DNA of 64,000 bases, taken from the NCBI RefSeq assembly GCF_024586455.1, contig NC_065919.1:43066839-43130838 (forward strand). The letters are read 5' to 3'. The position numbers and the translations under genes were made by a program. This document shows positions 1 to 11,815 of this stretch, one piece after another; position 1 is the stretch's first letter, and every line of letters begins with the position of its first letter. The notes beneath the pieces are model-generated. The model ran no database searches. It was not told the origin of the DNA and saw only the letters and a list, made by a program, of their open reading frames with translations. The DNA comes from Bactrocera neohumeralis. Lineage: Eukaryota; Arthropoda; Insecta; Diptera; Tephritidae.

Positions 1-644
1 AAATCTTGTATAAATTCTTCTACACTCCGTTGGAAAATCATTATTTATGGTTTTCGAAAAGTCAGGATAATATGTATATCTTTTGTGCTAAAATTTCTTT
101 AGTTTAAAAATTAATGTTTTCTTGAAATGCCGGCGCCGATATGGATGACGTAAAACGTGTTTCTATATGTACTTGTATTCCTTTGTCTATATCAATTAAT
201 TTAAGATGTTATATAGGGCAGTCGAAAAAGTCTTTTCGTATTTCTAATCACACTTCAACTTATTTTATTATGTTCTTCCGCCAGAGACATTATTCCATCA
301 GTGTAAAACTTTCATAAGTGTAAATCGAAATTTTGAAATTTCCAGAACGGAAGCTGGCGAACCATTGTTGTGCTACTCGAACTGATACAGCATCGTCTCA
401 GTAAACTTCCCAAATTTCATTGGAGTCTTTCGTGGCATTCTTCCCTTTTTTATACAAAAATTTCAAAATACAGCGAATTTCTACATTATTTTCTTGAACA
501 GCTGTAACTTTTTTCAACTTCCCAGAATTTTATTTGAAGCTTAAAATCTCACCTTTCCAACACAATATATATATATACATATATTATGGTATGACACAAT
601 GTGATTAGTAGCACTGGAGTTATACGACTTCAACAATATAATGT
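1..644. other. AT-rich non-coding sequence, nothing recognised
   Basis: No open frame with recognisable protein similarity is seen on either strand. The stretch is AT-rich with short TATA/CATA tracts (for example around 569-585). It ends where a DINE-like fragment begins. Confidence 0.4.
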
Positions 645-826
645 CTTAACTGGGACAACAACGAAACTTTAATAACCTTCATAAATAAAAAAATTAAGCA
701 CATGATTTCGATCGTTCAGTTTGTATGGCAACTATATGATAAACTAGTCCGATATCAATGCCGACACATGAGCATGATGTTTATTTAAGGTGTTGGAAAC
801 TTTGCGGCAAATTTAATATAATTTGG
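645..826 (+). repeat. DINE-1/INE-1-like repeat fragment
   Basis: The stretch 'cgatcgttcagtttgtatgg', followed by 'caactatatg', 'gtccgatatc', an 'atgagca' block and a terminal 'cggcaaatttaatata', matches in order the longer copy at 39525-40025. The 5' hairpin and the centre are decayed. The family resembles the dispersed DINE-1/INE-1 (Helitron-type, non-autonomous) repeats of flies; the family name is inference from known Drosophila copies, while the homology among copies in this window is seen directly. Confidence 0.55.
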
Positions 827-898
827 TAGTCAAATCAGAAAACATGTTTCTAAAAAGTGTTACCCCGGTAAAACACTAATTTCCATTAAATTGTTTAA

Positions 899-1658
899 GG
901 GGGAGCCTGCTTTAGAAGCTTCAAAAACTCCAATTGCTTTTTTTTTTCTCTTTAAATCTCTTTAAAAATTGGATCTAAGAATATTGTCGAGTGACCGAGT
1001 GTCTAGCAGATATATGAGCGATTGGGCAGAAATTGAAAACTTTGACGCGCGATTTCGATTTTTACGATTTTTCTTAACTGGCGGGCAGGATAGAAAAAAA
1101 CTAAAAGTCATAGGGAATTGGGGCAAAGTTTATTATCTTTGACATTAAATTATCTTCTATTTAAACTGAAAAAAAATCAGAAAAGTCAGGTTTGAACATA
1201 TTTTTAAACAATAGAAAGTAAAATTTTTTGGTCAAAAACCACTTTTTCCCAATTTTAAAAGTTTTTAGAGTTTTAATTTTTTTTTTAATTTTTTTAGTTT
1301 AACTAGAAGATAAGTTGCTAGAAAATTTTTAGAGTTTTAATTTTTTTTTTTAGTTTTTTTTAGTTTAACTAGAAGATAAGTTACTAAAAAATATGAATCT
1401 CTTTGAATTTTTATGTTTCCGATATAAATTGCTGCCTGTATCCTGCCCGCCGTCCAACAAATGCACATGCGAGATGCATCGGGCCATTGCTTCCCAAAGG
1501 CAGAATATCAAAGATTTCGTATCCAAAAAATTTTCGGAGGGTACCTAAATATATAACTATCAACCCAAGAAATTTTGCTTTAATCAATTATTTTTTTTCC
1601 CTCCCTGAAAAGTCTTAAAAAATCGATTTTTTTAAGACTCTAAAGCAGGCTCCCCCCC
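899..1658. mobile_element. MITE with TTAA target duplication, copy 1 (760 bp)
   Basis: Inverted ends GGGGGAGCCTGCTTTAGA (left) and its complement at the right end, next to the tetranucleotide TTAA on both sides (895-898 and 1659-1662). The inside is AT-rich with no meaningful coding capacity; one short internal block (about 1269-1318 and 1329-1380, ending 'actagaagataagtt') is tandemly repeated. A second copy lies at 42817-43456. TTAA duplications are typical of piggyBac-superfamily elements, so a piggyBac-mobilised MITE is inferred. No transposase is present. Confidence 0.8.
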
Positions 1659-1662
1659 TTAA

Positions 1663-2030
1663 GTAAATAAAATAACACTATATCGATTCGAGATTAAATC
1701 GGATCGAATCTCAAAAGGAATCTATACAACATGGGTATCATGCAAATTGTCGGATCTACTAGCCAGAAACCTATAAGCATCTGGTCCTAGATAGTGTATC
1801 AATCAATAGATGCTTAAATAGGATTCATAGGTAGGTATATCCAAGTAGGCTTGTGCCATTGTGAAAAAGGACAGTTCACCGGTTGCAGTGAATTCCTCAA
1901 TAATAATTTTTCTATCGATATTAAACTCCAGAAGTTAAGGAGATGTGAAGGAAGTACAGATTTCGTTGAAGTTTTGGTAGGGGCCGCCACCTAAAAATTT
2001 AAGACAAAATTTAAGAAAAAAAAATATATA
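1663..2030. other. Intergenic spacer, nothing recognised
   Basis: AT-rich sequence between the TTAA MITE and the mariner remnant. No supported gene or repeat was seen. Confidence 0.35.
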
Positions 2031-2558
2031 TTAGGCTGTCAAAAAATTCTTGCGGTATTTTCGCTCTGAAAGCGCGTTGTTCTAGTTTTATTCGTCGCAT
2101 CGGGTCATGCTATACCTTTTTGGAAAGCTCATTTCACGCGCTAACACGGGTTTAATTGATTGTCGTTTCTTTTAAGTCGTTATATATATCGTTATAGCGT
2201 CGCAAACATGGAGCAAAATAAAGAGCAAATACGGCATATTTTACAGTACTACTACGATAAAGGCAAAAATGCATCTCAAGCCGCCAATAAAATTTGTGTA
2301 GTTTATGGACCCGATACAGTTCCCATTTCCACCGCGCAACGATGGTTTCAACGTTTTCGTTCTGGTGTAGAGGTGGTCGAAGATGCGCCATGCTCCGGAA
2401 GGCTTGTCGTCGAAAATTGCGATAAAATCGCTGAATTGGTTGAAAGAGACCGGCATAGTAGCAGCCGTAGCATCGGTCAAAAGCTGGGCATGAGTCATCA
2501 AAAATTCATTTCAATTTCAATAAAAAAAAATCAATAAAAATAAATTTTGACAACCCAT
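2031..2558 (+). mobile_element. Internally deleted mariner element (528 bp)
   Basis: Ends are TTAGGCTGTCAAAAA (left) and an imperfect complement, ATGGGTTGTCAAAA, at the right; TA dinucleotides flank both sides (2029-2030 and 2559-2560). Inside is the 5' part of a mariner transposase followed directly by 3'-terminal AT-rich sequence, so the catalytic centre and C-terminus have been lost by an internal deletion. The two end repeats differ at several positions, which suggests an old insertion. Confidence 0.75.
2208..2537 (+). pseudogene. Mariner transposase, N-terminal DNA-binding domain only
   Basis: Translation from the ATG at 2208 begins MEQNKEQIRHILQYYYDKG and continues with a mariner-type helix-turn-helix (TAQRWFQRFRSG at about residues 45-56, followed by VEDAPCSGR and then SSRSIGQKLGMSH, the start of the second helix-turn-helix). 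After about 95 residues the frame runs into 3' non-coding sequence and stops. None of the three catalytic aspartates is present. An upstream in-frame ATG at 2160 exists, but the family normally starts close to 2208. If made, the product would only be a DNA-binding fragment. Confidence 0.8.
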
Positions 2559-3275
2559 TATAAGACAATAAAACTTGAAAATATGGTTAATAAACCAAAA
2601 TTGATTAAAAATGTTAATGATTAAAAACATTTTCGAGTGGCTTGTCATGGCCAATCATTCATAGCAGGTGTTTCCTGCAAAGGTGTAAACTCTATTTATA
2701 AACAATAAATTTCTTTGTACCTTTGCAAACAAAATTTATACACAATTTTTTTTTAACACACATTTTTACAAAATCTTACACTGTTCAAATCTCCGGCTAA
2801 CCGCATGCAACTAAGCCAATTCAGCTTCCGCTGCCGCAAAATGCCGAAACAATATCGATAAATTGCAAATCATTTACGTTTACGATTATTTGCTCACGGC
2901 TGTGCGAGTATGTGAATACTTCGCCGTAACGTGCGGTGTCACGTATGAATGTTGCTAGCCGATATGCTGCCACAAGTCAAGACAGTATTCAGGCAATAGT
3001 TAAAATAGCTTCCTTTTGTGTTCTGGAATTGCATTGTGTGAGCATTGCACAAAAGCATAGCTGCAAATTATGTATATAGTTTCTGTGCCATCAAATGAAG
3101 GCGGGCGCACAGCAACACACATACTTTCCCTTATAAGCGAGTAACTAACTTTGTATTGCATGATATGTGTGGACATCTTTCAGACTTACAAAACATTTTA
3201 GAAGTGATAAATAATTTATATAATATAATAATAAATTTGAGGCTCAAATTTGATTTAAAACAAGAAAAAAAAATT
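2559..3275. other. Intergenic sequence, nothing recognised
   Basis: No coding frame with recognisable similarity. A GC-richer patch is seen at about 2790-2960, and the remainder is AT-rich. Confidence 0.35.
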
Positions 3276-3470
3276 AACTTCGGTTGCACCGAAGTCATAA
3301 TACCCTTCACTGGATTTTTTAGCATAAAAAGATCTTTCTTCTGAATTGGATCGGTCAGTTTGGATGACAGCTATTAGCTATAATAATAATAATAATTTGT
3401 AACACATTTCTTGAAGATACCTTGACAAATAAAAAAGTTTTCCATACAAGGATTTGAGTTCTATCAGTTT
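3276..3470 (+). repeat. DINE-1/INE-1-like repeat fragment (5' part)
   Basis: Begins with the small hairpin 'cttcggttgcaccgaag' followed by 'tcataatacccttcactgga', as in the copy at 39525. Then come 'ggatcggtcagtttggatg' and an 'ttgaagataccttgacaaat' block also seen in other copies. The 3' half, with the tandem ACAG tract, is absent. Confidence 0.65.
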
Positions 3471-4639
3471 ATTTTCATTGCAACTATGTGCTACAGTTCT
3501 TAGATGTCGGCGGTTTCGACAAATGTGTACCCCTGGGTAAGAAAAGGACGTGTGCGAAATTTCAGGATATAATTGAACAATTATTTATTGGTCTACAATC
3601 TAGTATTACCTCTTTGTGATTATAATCTGCTTAACATAGTTCAATATTTGTATGTATGTATATACATATACATATATATTTTATAATCTTCAAAATTTTC
3701 GTGCTAGGCGCATTCAAGGCTGCCTTTGTGTGCGAGTTATTCTCCCCTGGGCGCAGTGTGTTATAGACGCATTGCCCGTTGGCTTAACACGTATTCATAC
3801 ATACAAAGGTGCATACATACGTTTATCTGGATGTGTGTATACATTCTTGTCGATTCCATAATATCCATTACAATCAATCATTTTAATTTTTTAATATATT
3901 TGTATTTGTATTTTGAAATGTACAAAATACAATTTTTTTTTTAATTTTTTACATTTTTATATACATATATTTTTTTTAAATCAAAGTAGTCCCCAACAAA
4001 AAAAAGTAGTTCACTGGTCATGGTGATAGCGGTTATTCTTGTTGTCTGAAATAAAATAATCGAATGGATTATTATTCAGTAGTTCTGCAGCTTTCGTCCC
4101 TACCAAATATAATCAATTTCATTAAAAGAAAAAAAATGTCTGAACTTCAAAAAAAAGTCACGAAAATCTTGTTTTTTTCGTTAAAAATCGTTTAAAAAAA
4201 TATGAAAATATTTTCGAAAATAAACAATTCTGGTAGGGACGATAACTATAAATTAGTAGAAGAACATATGTAAATTTTAAAGCAATCGGTTGAATAGTTT
4301 TTGTTTTTTAGGAGCATGACAGTTTCAGAAAATGATGATTCGAGAAAAATGCGTTTGAAACGTAGCAGCTGCAGACTTGTCATGGTGCCTGGTAGACAGT
4401 CTCTTACGACACGTCCGCGACTATGAGCTGTAACTTATCAAATACTATGAATTTCGGTCTGAATTTTTCACAGCATGTTTTCAATAGGTTTTACTGTGCG
4501 AAAAATTCTTCAGCTGTATTCATTACTTATTTTGTCTGCTAGGGTTTGACGTATCTTTTGAGCTTGAGGATTTTCATTTCTTAAAATCTCAGAATGTTCG
4601 TAAATTCTTGGTCAAAAATAATGCTGTAACGTGTTTTCC
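3471..4639. other. Intergenic sequence with a short inverted repeat
   Basis: Contains a perfect 12-bp inverted repeat, TCGTCCCTACCA at 4094-4105 and its complement at 4231-4242, enclosing about 125 bp of AT-rich DNA. It may be a small foldback or MITE relic, but no target duplication is evident. No coding sequence is recognised. Confidence 0.35.
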
Positions 4640-4765
4640 TATTTTCAAATATCAAAAGAGCCATAAAAAGCCGTTTCATTACAAAGAATGGTGTCGACGA
4701 TTGGAAGAAGCGCTGGCATAAGTACATAATATCGATTGTGGATTATTTTGTAGGTGGCAATCATG
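4640..4765 (+). pseudogene. Mariner transposase, C-terminal scrap
   Basis: The plus-strand translation reads KRAIKSRFITKNGVDDWKKR followed by WHKYIISIVDYFVGG. This fits the conserved mariner C-terminus, in which W-K-R-W-H-K-C-I is followed by G-D-Y-F-E-G. Nothing else of the transposase is recognisable upstream, and no inverted ends were identified. Confidence 0.5.
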
Positions 4766-7700
4766 AATAAATAATTTAAATGCAAATACGAAAATTCTCG
4801 TTATTTTTTGAATACAACCTCGTTTTAGGGATATGCCATATAGCTAGAGAATCATTTTTGCTCAAAATGCAGTTGTTTCAGTCGATGTGTGAGAGCTGGT
4901 ATTGTCTTGATTTCGTTTCATATTTTTGCCAAAATGAATATTTTAAGTAACTGTAAACAACACAATTAGCGCTCATCTGTCAAAACGTTCTGAGTATATA
5001 TAACATCAAAGATGTCAAACTTTACGATAAAGTTGTGAGTTGACAGGTTGCAACTCTATGGTTGCCCGAAATATAGTAAAAGGCAACATATGTATGTGTG
5101 TCTATTTATATAAGCATTTCATGGCTGCTTTATGTTCTCCCTTCTGAATGGAATAAACTACTATATTCCTTGAATTTTAGGAAGAGTCCAGCACAAATAC
5201 TTCAAAGCAATAATTCAGAATTGCTTTATCATTGACAGTAAGTCCGTTTTTTGCTGAATAAAATGGCGTATTTTTAATAATCTTATAAATGCTTTGCACA
5301 TTCAGTGGAAATCCTCAGATGGCTACTTCGGAATTCTAAAATAAAGCACATCAGCAACAAGCCACAAATGCTAAAATGTTATTTCCAACAAAGCCGAGAC
5401 CATAGCTAGATAAGACCTGTCATTTTTCCGTTTGCTATATGACTTACTCCTTCTCTCCGCCACAGCAATGCTTGCGTTGTTTGGGCCGCGTGGTGTTGTC
5501 AAATTGCTTTGAAACCTCACTTGTTATTTGAAATCAGCAATGTAGATTTTATTTTAGTACAAAAAGTGTTTTATGCAAATCCTTCGTCTTTAGTTGCTTA
5601 GCGTATCTGAAAGTCAACACGCCGCACTGACATCCACACTGACACTAAGCGATACAAATGCGAGCCATGCGAATAGCGTATCATAAATACTATCTTTATA
5701 AATATGAACTTGTTCGCTACGCCCATGTGCGAAAGCCTCGAGCTGTGGCAAGTGTGATGATGGACTAAGCTTGACATTAAGTGCTTTGATGTCACATAAA
5801 ATTCTAGTTGATGTGCGCGTGTAATTTGATGCTGCTTCCCACGAATAGTTCAGAAAAACAAGTTCGAGGTATGAACATGCAATGGGAGTATTCGACCAAG
5901 TCACAGGTTTGATACCCTTCATGGATGAAACTAAAGTTTTGTGGGTGCGAAAAAGGCGCCTCATTTCCCCGAAAATAATTCTTCTTGGCAATGAATTGAA
6001 AGTGTGCCTGCTGAATGCAAAACTGGAGATTACCTTCTACATAAACTCAAATTAGATATGAACAGTGAATTCTAAAACCTCGGAAAAAGTTACATTTATA
6101 AAATTTACGAAGCTTGCACAGTTCTGGAAATTACACTGAACACTTTTAGGCTACCTTTCGTTAGAGAAATGGCCTCCAAACCGTTTGTAACTAGATAAAG
6201 GTTTCGAAAAAGCATTCTTGAGTCAAATAATTTCTCTGCTGCTATTTGTAACGAGAGACTATATCACGCGAAACGGAGAGTTTATAACTAAAAGCCTCTC
6301 TTATTGTCGGCGATAACCGATGAGACAATGATTAAAATAATTAACTAAATGAAACGCTCCGTGTGACCTCAGTAAAATGCATGAGTACACAGGACGAATA
6401 ATGAAGAAGAATATATAAAAATAGATTTTTATATTTATGAAAGGTATACAGTTAGCTCAAGAGTTTAGTTAAAAATATTCAGGTAACCCGATACTCTATG
6501 CAACGGTATTTTCACCAGCACGCAGTGCACCCTGTTCTGAATATAAATTGCTCACGCAGATGGATGTTGGCGGCACCTAAATGTTTTTCTTTTTGACGGT
6601 TAATTTATGCTTCCTGAACTTCATTCTGTGATAGTTCTTATTATTATTGTTGTTGAGGACAATTTGTTCACAGCGTCGCCGCTGTTGTTGTTGCTGGTGC
6701 TCTTGTCATCTTAAAAGAAGACAAATCGTTGTTATATCTATGCTGAATTGTGTGTCCACGTCTTGGCACTGATAAATTTGTCGCCCATAAAAATGTAAGC
6801 TCGCATACCTTCCCAGATATATGGCTATAGGCTACAAGGTTGTATGTGTGTCGGCAAATGTTGCATACAAGGATATGTAGCCAAGTAAACACCAGCTCCG
6901 TTCCCATATACATATGAACTATCGGTACACAAAACTATATAAATATGTGTGTAAGGCTGTCGTGTTTGCATGACGCTAGTATGTGTTGGAGTTTTTGGGC
7001 CTTTTGTTCGTCTTCATTTTCAGCTAAGCGCTTAATTTTCCCACTCATAGGCAAATATGTAAGCGTCAGAGCGCATTTCGCCATTAATTGGGCGCCGCAC
7101 TCACAATCCTCTCTACGTGTCACCTCAGCCAGTGAGCTGTAGCCTAATAATTTTCTTCTTCCCTCCCGCTGCTATGATATGCTGTTAAAATATTTGCCCC
7201 GCTGGGAGTCCATTATTTATGAGTGTGTTAACATGAAATTGTTCTTTGCTCGCCTGTCAACGCAGTCACTGCTTTTCTAACTAATTGCAGCTACCCGGGA
7301 ATAGACGCGTGAGCAGAGTGGAACGCGGCTATTCTGTTGCTGAATTTGCCGCGGTGGTCGAGTGCAAATTTCAGATAAGGCCGCTGTGGCAATGCGACAG
7401 TCTGTCGCCAGCTCACCTGCCCTCTGCAATGTTTGCCTCAATTACAGCGCGCTGCATGGCGCGGCGGCGTGAGCGGCGAAACTAGTTAGCGAACAGTACA
7501 ATTGTCCTAAATGTTGTTTTAAATATTAATGAAGAAATTTTCAAATATTTGAGATTCGTACAAGGACATGGAGATGTCGGTTTGACGTCAAGCCTTTTTC
7601 CACTTCAGCTGTGCTCAGGAATCCGCCTGCTTTTCATGAGTTTTGTGAAAGGATGTGCGTATTTGATGTAAGACGTGGGGTCCTCATCAGAGGCACGAAC

Positions 7701-8172
7701 AATTTTTGCTGTCATGCAGCAGTTTCATATTGTAATACAGAAAGAAAAAAATGCAGAAGTAAAATATGAGCTGGTTAAAAGCATTTAACGGGTTACAAAA
7801 ATTTCAATGCGGCATCGCTTCTGTCGAATAGTTCATTGTAATAATAAGCGCATCCGGTATACTATACATTGCAGATTCGCGCTTTATCAGTTAGTATTTA
7901 TTACCAAGATGCGATCTTCTAGGTATATTCGCAATATGCTTAGTGCGAGATCATTCCGAAAGCGCTAAGAGGGATAGAACCGTATCCAAACAACGAGCAC
8001 TAATTATTTGTCTGTGGATATTATGCTTTCAGCTTATCAAATATAGTACAAGATTTTGTCTCAGACGCTGCAATACCGCAAGGTGAAGATATAAGAAAAC
8101 CTTCAGGCATTAAGTAAAAACTCAATTAGGAAGGTTTCCATTTGATAAATTTTAGGTCATTAGAAATAAAAG
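4766..8172. other. Intergenic sequence, no supported gene
   Basis: About 3.4 kb without a recognisable coding exon or repeat. A GC-richer segment at about 7240-7490 contains a 66-codon open frame (7285-7485) with no recognised domain. Open frames at 5614-5991 (minus) also show no family signature. I treat all of these as chance frames. Confidence 0.35.
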
Positions 8173-8174
8173 TA

Positions 8175-9239
8175 ACAGGTCAATTAGAAAGTCCTCCGCC
8201 TGACATATAAACGCGTATAAATTTGACAGCTGTCAGATCATTATTTTTTTAATTATAAAAAAAAATAATAAAAATATATTTAGGGTGTTGATAACATATT
8301 GTGTTTTGAAGGGAAAAAATACAGTTGAAGCAAAAACTTGCCTTAATGCCGAGTTTCCGGACACTGCTTCAGGAACATCAACCATCAAGTACTGATATGC
8401 TAAGTTTACACATGATGAAATGAGCACTGAGTACGCTATGGACACCCTAAAGAAGTCGTTACCGCGGAAAACATCAAAAAAGTACACAAAATGGATGGCC
8501 GTAAAGTGAAGTTGTTTGAGATAACAGACACTCCAACGACATCAACCAACGTGTATATCATATCACTCGCGAATATTTGACCAAAGAAAAAGAAAAAGGT
8601 GATAATTCGGAATAGTGTTAAGAGATGTTCAAGCGCAAACAACTCGAGTTATCATTTCACTCCGAAGTCCAATTGACAATCATCCAAGTGGAGTGCACAC
8701 GGTGAACTCGCTCCAAGCGTTGCAAAACGCAACAGTCGGCGGCTGGCAAGGTTATGTAAGATGTATTTTGGGATGTGCATGGAATCATTTTTATGGACTT
8801 ACTGGGTTGTTTGAAAGACGAAACTGCCGAAAAACGGTCACATTTGAAGAAAACGAAAGTGCTGTTTTACAAGACAATGCATCGTATCACAAGTCAGTGA
8901 AAACGATGGCAAAAATCCACGAATTGGACTTAAAATTGTTTCCGCATCTACCGCATTCTCTAGATTTTGCTCCCAGCAACTATTTTCTGTTCTCATATCT
9001 CAAAATAATGCTACGCTGGGAAAAAGTTTTCATAGAATTAAGAGGTGATCGCCGAAACTGCAGTCTACATACATTTTATTTTCAAGTATTTTGAAGCAAA
9101 GAACAAATAGTACCACAAAAGTGGTATCGAAAAGTTGAAGGGTCGTTGTTGAATATAGTGATTCAATAAAAAATAAAAGGAATGTTGCCAAAAAAATGTG
9201 TTTTACTGTGATAGGCCGGGGCCTTTTCAATTGACCTGT
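8175..9239 (+). mobile_element. Decayed near-full-length mariner element (1065 bp)
   Basis: The inverted ends begin ACAGGTCAATT on the left and close with the exact complement AATTGACCTGT on the right, flanked by TA at 8173-8174 and 9240-9241. The similarity continues inward (GAAAAGGCCCC-like). The length is close to a full mariner (about 1.3 kb), and the interior is a transposase broken by frameshifts and stops. Confidence 0.85.
8300..9180 (+). pseudogene. Mariner transposase pseudogene
   Basis: Pieces appear in order in shifting frames. An N-terminal part (NAEFPDTASGTS-like) lies around 8320-8390. VVTAENIKKVHKMDGRKVKL lies around 8455-8510, and the C-terminal half around 8860-9020 holds QDNASYHKS, HELDLKLFPHLPHS and FAPSNYFLFSYLK. 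The spacing between the Asp of QDNAS and the Asn of PSNYF is 34 residues, the mariner D34D spacing, so the third catalytic Asp has changed to Asn. With several frameshifts as well, it cannot encode an active enzyme. Confidence 0.85.
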
Positions 9240-9308
9240 TATGTACGAGCATAGTGACAGTTGCCTATATATATTTCTACGAAAATAAATAATATAACCT
9301 CAGAAAAT

Positions 9309-10281
9309 GGAGGACGGAGTCATATGTAGAAGTTCACGCAAGTGAGGAAAATTCTCTGATTGCCATTTTTTTTGGGAGTGGCCAGAAACGATCCTTTTAC
9401 ATATGGCTCAAGCAGCTCATGACTTTCGGTCCTAGACCAAGTATCCTCTGGGTAGCCAAAGAACATTCGTTTAAGGGCAAGCTAAAGTGAGAGGGCAAAC
9501 CATCCCATCCACAGGGTTGTGCACTGAGTTTGGAACAAAAAGGCTTGAAAGAGAAACTCCCCTTTTGATGACGGCCATGGCAGTCGAAATAAGGATTAAA
9601 TATCTCCTGTAATCAAAAAAAGAGTCATCGCATTCGCGACGAGGCACCCTCGCCACTGTTGACAGTCATAACCTCGAAGTTGTAGATAATGTCGTCTATC
9701 TTGGAACCAGCATCAACACCAACAACAATGTCAGTCTCAAAATACAACGCAGAATATCTTTTGACAACAGGTGCTACTTCGGACTACGTAGGCAATTGAG
9801 AAGAAAAGTCCCTTCTTTACGAACAAAAACTTTATAAGTCACTTATTATTAACGTTTTGATATATGGTGCAGAGGCATGTATGATGACAACATCTGATGA
9901 GTCGACGTTGCGAGCTTTCGAGAGAAAAGTTCTGCGAAAGGTTTATGATCCTTCGCGCGTTGACCATGGCGAATATCGCATTCGATTGAACGATGAGCTG
10001 TATGAGATATACGACGACATAGGCATAGTTCAGCGAAATAAAAGACAACGGCTACGCTGGCTAGGCCATGTCGTCCGAATGGACGAAAACACTCCAGCTC
10101 TGAAAGTATTCGACGCAATACCCGCCGGGGGAAACAGAAGAAGATGAAGATTTCCACTCCGTTGGAAGAACCAGGTGGAGAAGGACCTGGCTTTGCTTGG
10201 AATCTCCAATTGGCGCCACCTTGTGAAAAGAAGAAACGACTAACCACGTAAGCGGTGCTTACGCCAGTAAAGAAGAAGAAA
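9309..10281 (+). mobile_element. Internally deleted RTE-type retrotransposon (973 bp) with 13-bp target duplication
   Basis: The first ~280 bp align with the 5' region of the full-length copy at 47666-50890. The sequence then jumps, near 9597, to the equivalent of about position 50200 and continues to the GAAGAAG-rich 3' end. The flanks AACCTCAgAAAAT (9296-9308) and AACCTCAtAAAAT (10282-10294) form a 13-bp target duplication with one mismatch, so both element ends are intact. About 2.2 kb covering endonuclease and reverse transcriptase is missing. It lies about 70 bp from the mariner element that precedes it. Confidence 0.8.
9640..10230 (+). pseudogene. RTE ORF, C-terminal remnant
   Basis: Holds the post-reverse-transcriptase region: LRAFERKVLRKVYDPSR, then YRIRLNDELYEIYDDIG and RLRWLGHVVRMDENTPALK. 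These match the segment at 50373-50858. The frame is broken around 9780-9850 and again near 10140. No catalytic domain is present. Confidence 0.75.
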
Positions 10282-10294
10282 AACCTCATAAAAT

Positions 10295-11214
10295 GTCCAC
10301 GCAGCCATATTATTAAGAAGAGTAACAGCGCGACATTCAAAATACAAATTAGTTTAATTCGTACCAAAGTGAAAATAAAAAAATTATATAACCATGAAAC
10401 ATTCAAAACAAACTTAAAAGCAAGAACTCTTGAAAACTTATTTTAAAGATGTATAGAGCTGTCTGCAGAGTTTCAATAATTATTGAGTGAAAATAAAATA
10501 TTGAGATTTGTTTTAAACTAAGACTCCACTTGCCATTCCACTTGGGAGACGATATCTGAACATCATATAATCTTATTTATATTCTATTCCGCAGACGACA
10601 ACTTCGTTGGGAGCCAACGGTGCACTTTATTTCCTATCTTACCACCTGTGGCCCAATGATAGGTATCCTCTCACCACGCGACCTTTTTCTAATACTTTCA
10701 TTTTTAAAATCGTGATAACTTTTGAATTGCACAACCGAATCGAATAATTAAAAAAGTTTCATAAAATATCTTGAATATGAAGTGATTAATTTCGATGAGA
10801 ATTTATCTTAAGATACAAATAAAGAGCCTTTATAGAAGCGTCATTTTAATTAAGTAAGGACTTAGTAGTAAATTGAGATGAGAATAAAAAGCTCAGAGAA
10901 AATCCTAACTCTCGAAAATATAACTCAACATAGCTGCAACCGAATTGTTCGATATAATATTGGTTTACAATCAAATTTTATATCTTATTTCTTATATTAT
11001 AGGTCAAAGAGTACTTTTATTTCATTCTCACATATACTCAAATATGACAAAAGAGGCAACCAGAGAATCGAAAATATAGGCTAGACCACGGCTTGGACTG
11101 ATTGCTTTAACTTTTAACAATACTCTGACGACATATTCGGCATAAAGTATGCTATAATTCAAAAATCTTTATATGTGCTATGAGGAGTCTGGGGACATTT
11201 GTGTTGTGACGTTT
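10295..11214. other. Intergenic sequence, nothing recognised
   Basis: AT-rich stretch without recognised genes or repeats. Confidence 0.35.
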
Positions 11215-11815
11215 CTCTTCATTTTCTGCATAGACTTGACGTAGCCCCTAAGGAAACACGTTCACGTTCACCAAACTTGATTTTCAATAAAACGATTGTG
11301 GCATTCGCTGTTTGGCTTGTGGGGCCAGTTATCATTGAGTGTTAGCGATTCCCATTCACAGTAACGTGCCGGTCTTGATTATCACGGGAGAAGTACGGAT
11401 TAATGACGCTGCCGCCCATAAACCGCAAAAGCCGTAATTTTTTCGGGATGCAATGGTGACTCATAAAGTACGTGTGGATTGCTGCCTGACCAACAATGCA
11501 TATTTTGCTTATTAACGAACCCTTTCAGTAAAAAATTAACCTCATCGCTGAAGATGATTTTTCAATGAACATCCGGATCAATTTCAAGTTCTTGCTCTGC
11601 CCAATTCTCGTGTATACGACTATTCTGGTGTTCAAGCGGCTTCAGTTCTCGCATCAATTTGAGGTTGTAAGGATATAGGCTAAGATCTTTTCGAAAAATT
11701 TGCCACAACGACGTCACAGAGATGCCCAACGCTTGAGAACGAAGTGTGGGAGACTAATTTGGATCTTCCTCAATTGATGCTCTAGCGGTACGAGTAGCAA
11801 TATTCTCTACACTAC
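11215..11815 (-). pseudogene. DDE transposase relic ('CDLTP' insect family), copy 1
   Basis: The minus-strand translation runs from about 11810 down: ARASIEEDPN, then TLRSQALGISVTSLWQIFRK, DLSLYPYNLKLMRELKPLEH, KIIFSDEVNFLLKGFVNKQN and a histidine-rich segment. This is the order of the helix-turn-helix and first catalytic region (IIFSDE) in Tc1/mariner-related DDE transposases that are abundant in insects. Stops interrupt the frame, and the C-terminal catalytic part is lost near 11215. Four other relics of the same family occur in this window. Confidence 0.65.

Noticed and set aside
4094..4242. A 12-bp perfect inverted repeat with AT-rich interior, considered as a MITE.
   Set aside because: No target duplication and no second copy in the window; could be chance or an old remnant, so only mentioned in the regional entry.
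5614..5991. A 125-codon minus-strand open frame.
   Set aside because: No domain, no coding-like composition and no splice signals that would connect it to anything; length is within chance for this region.
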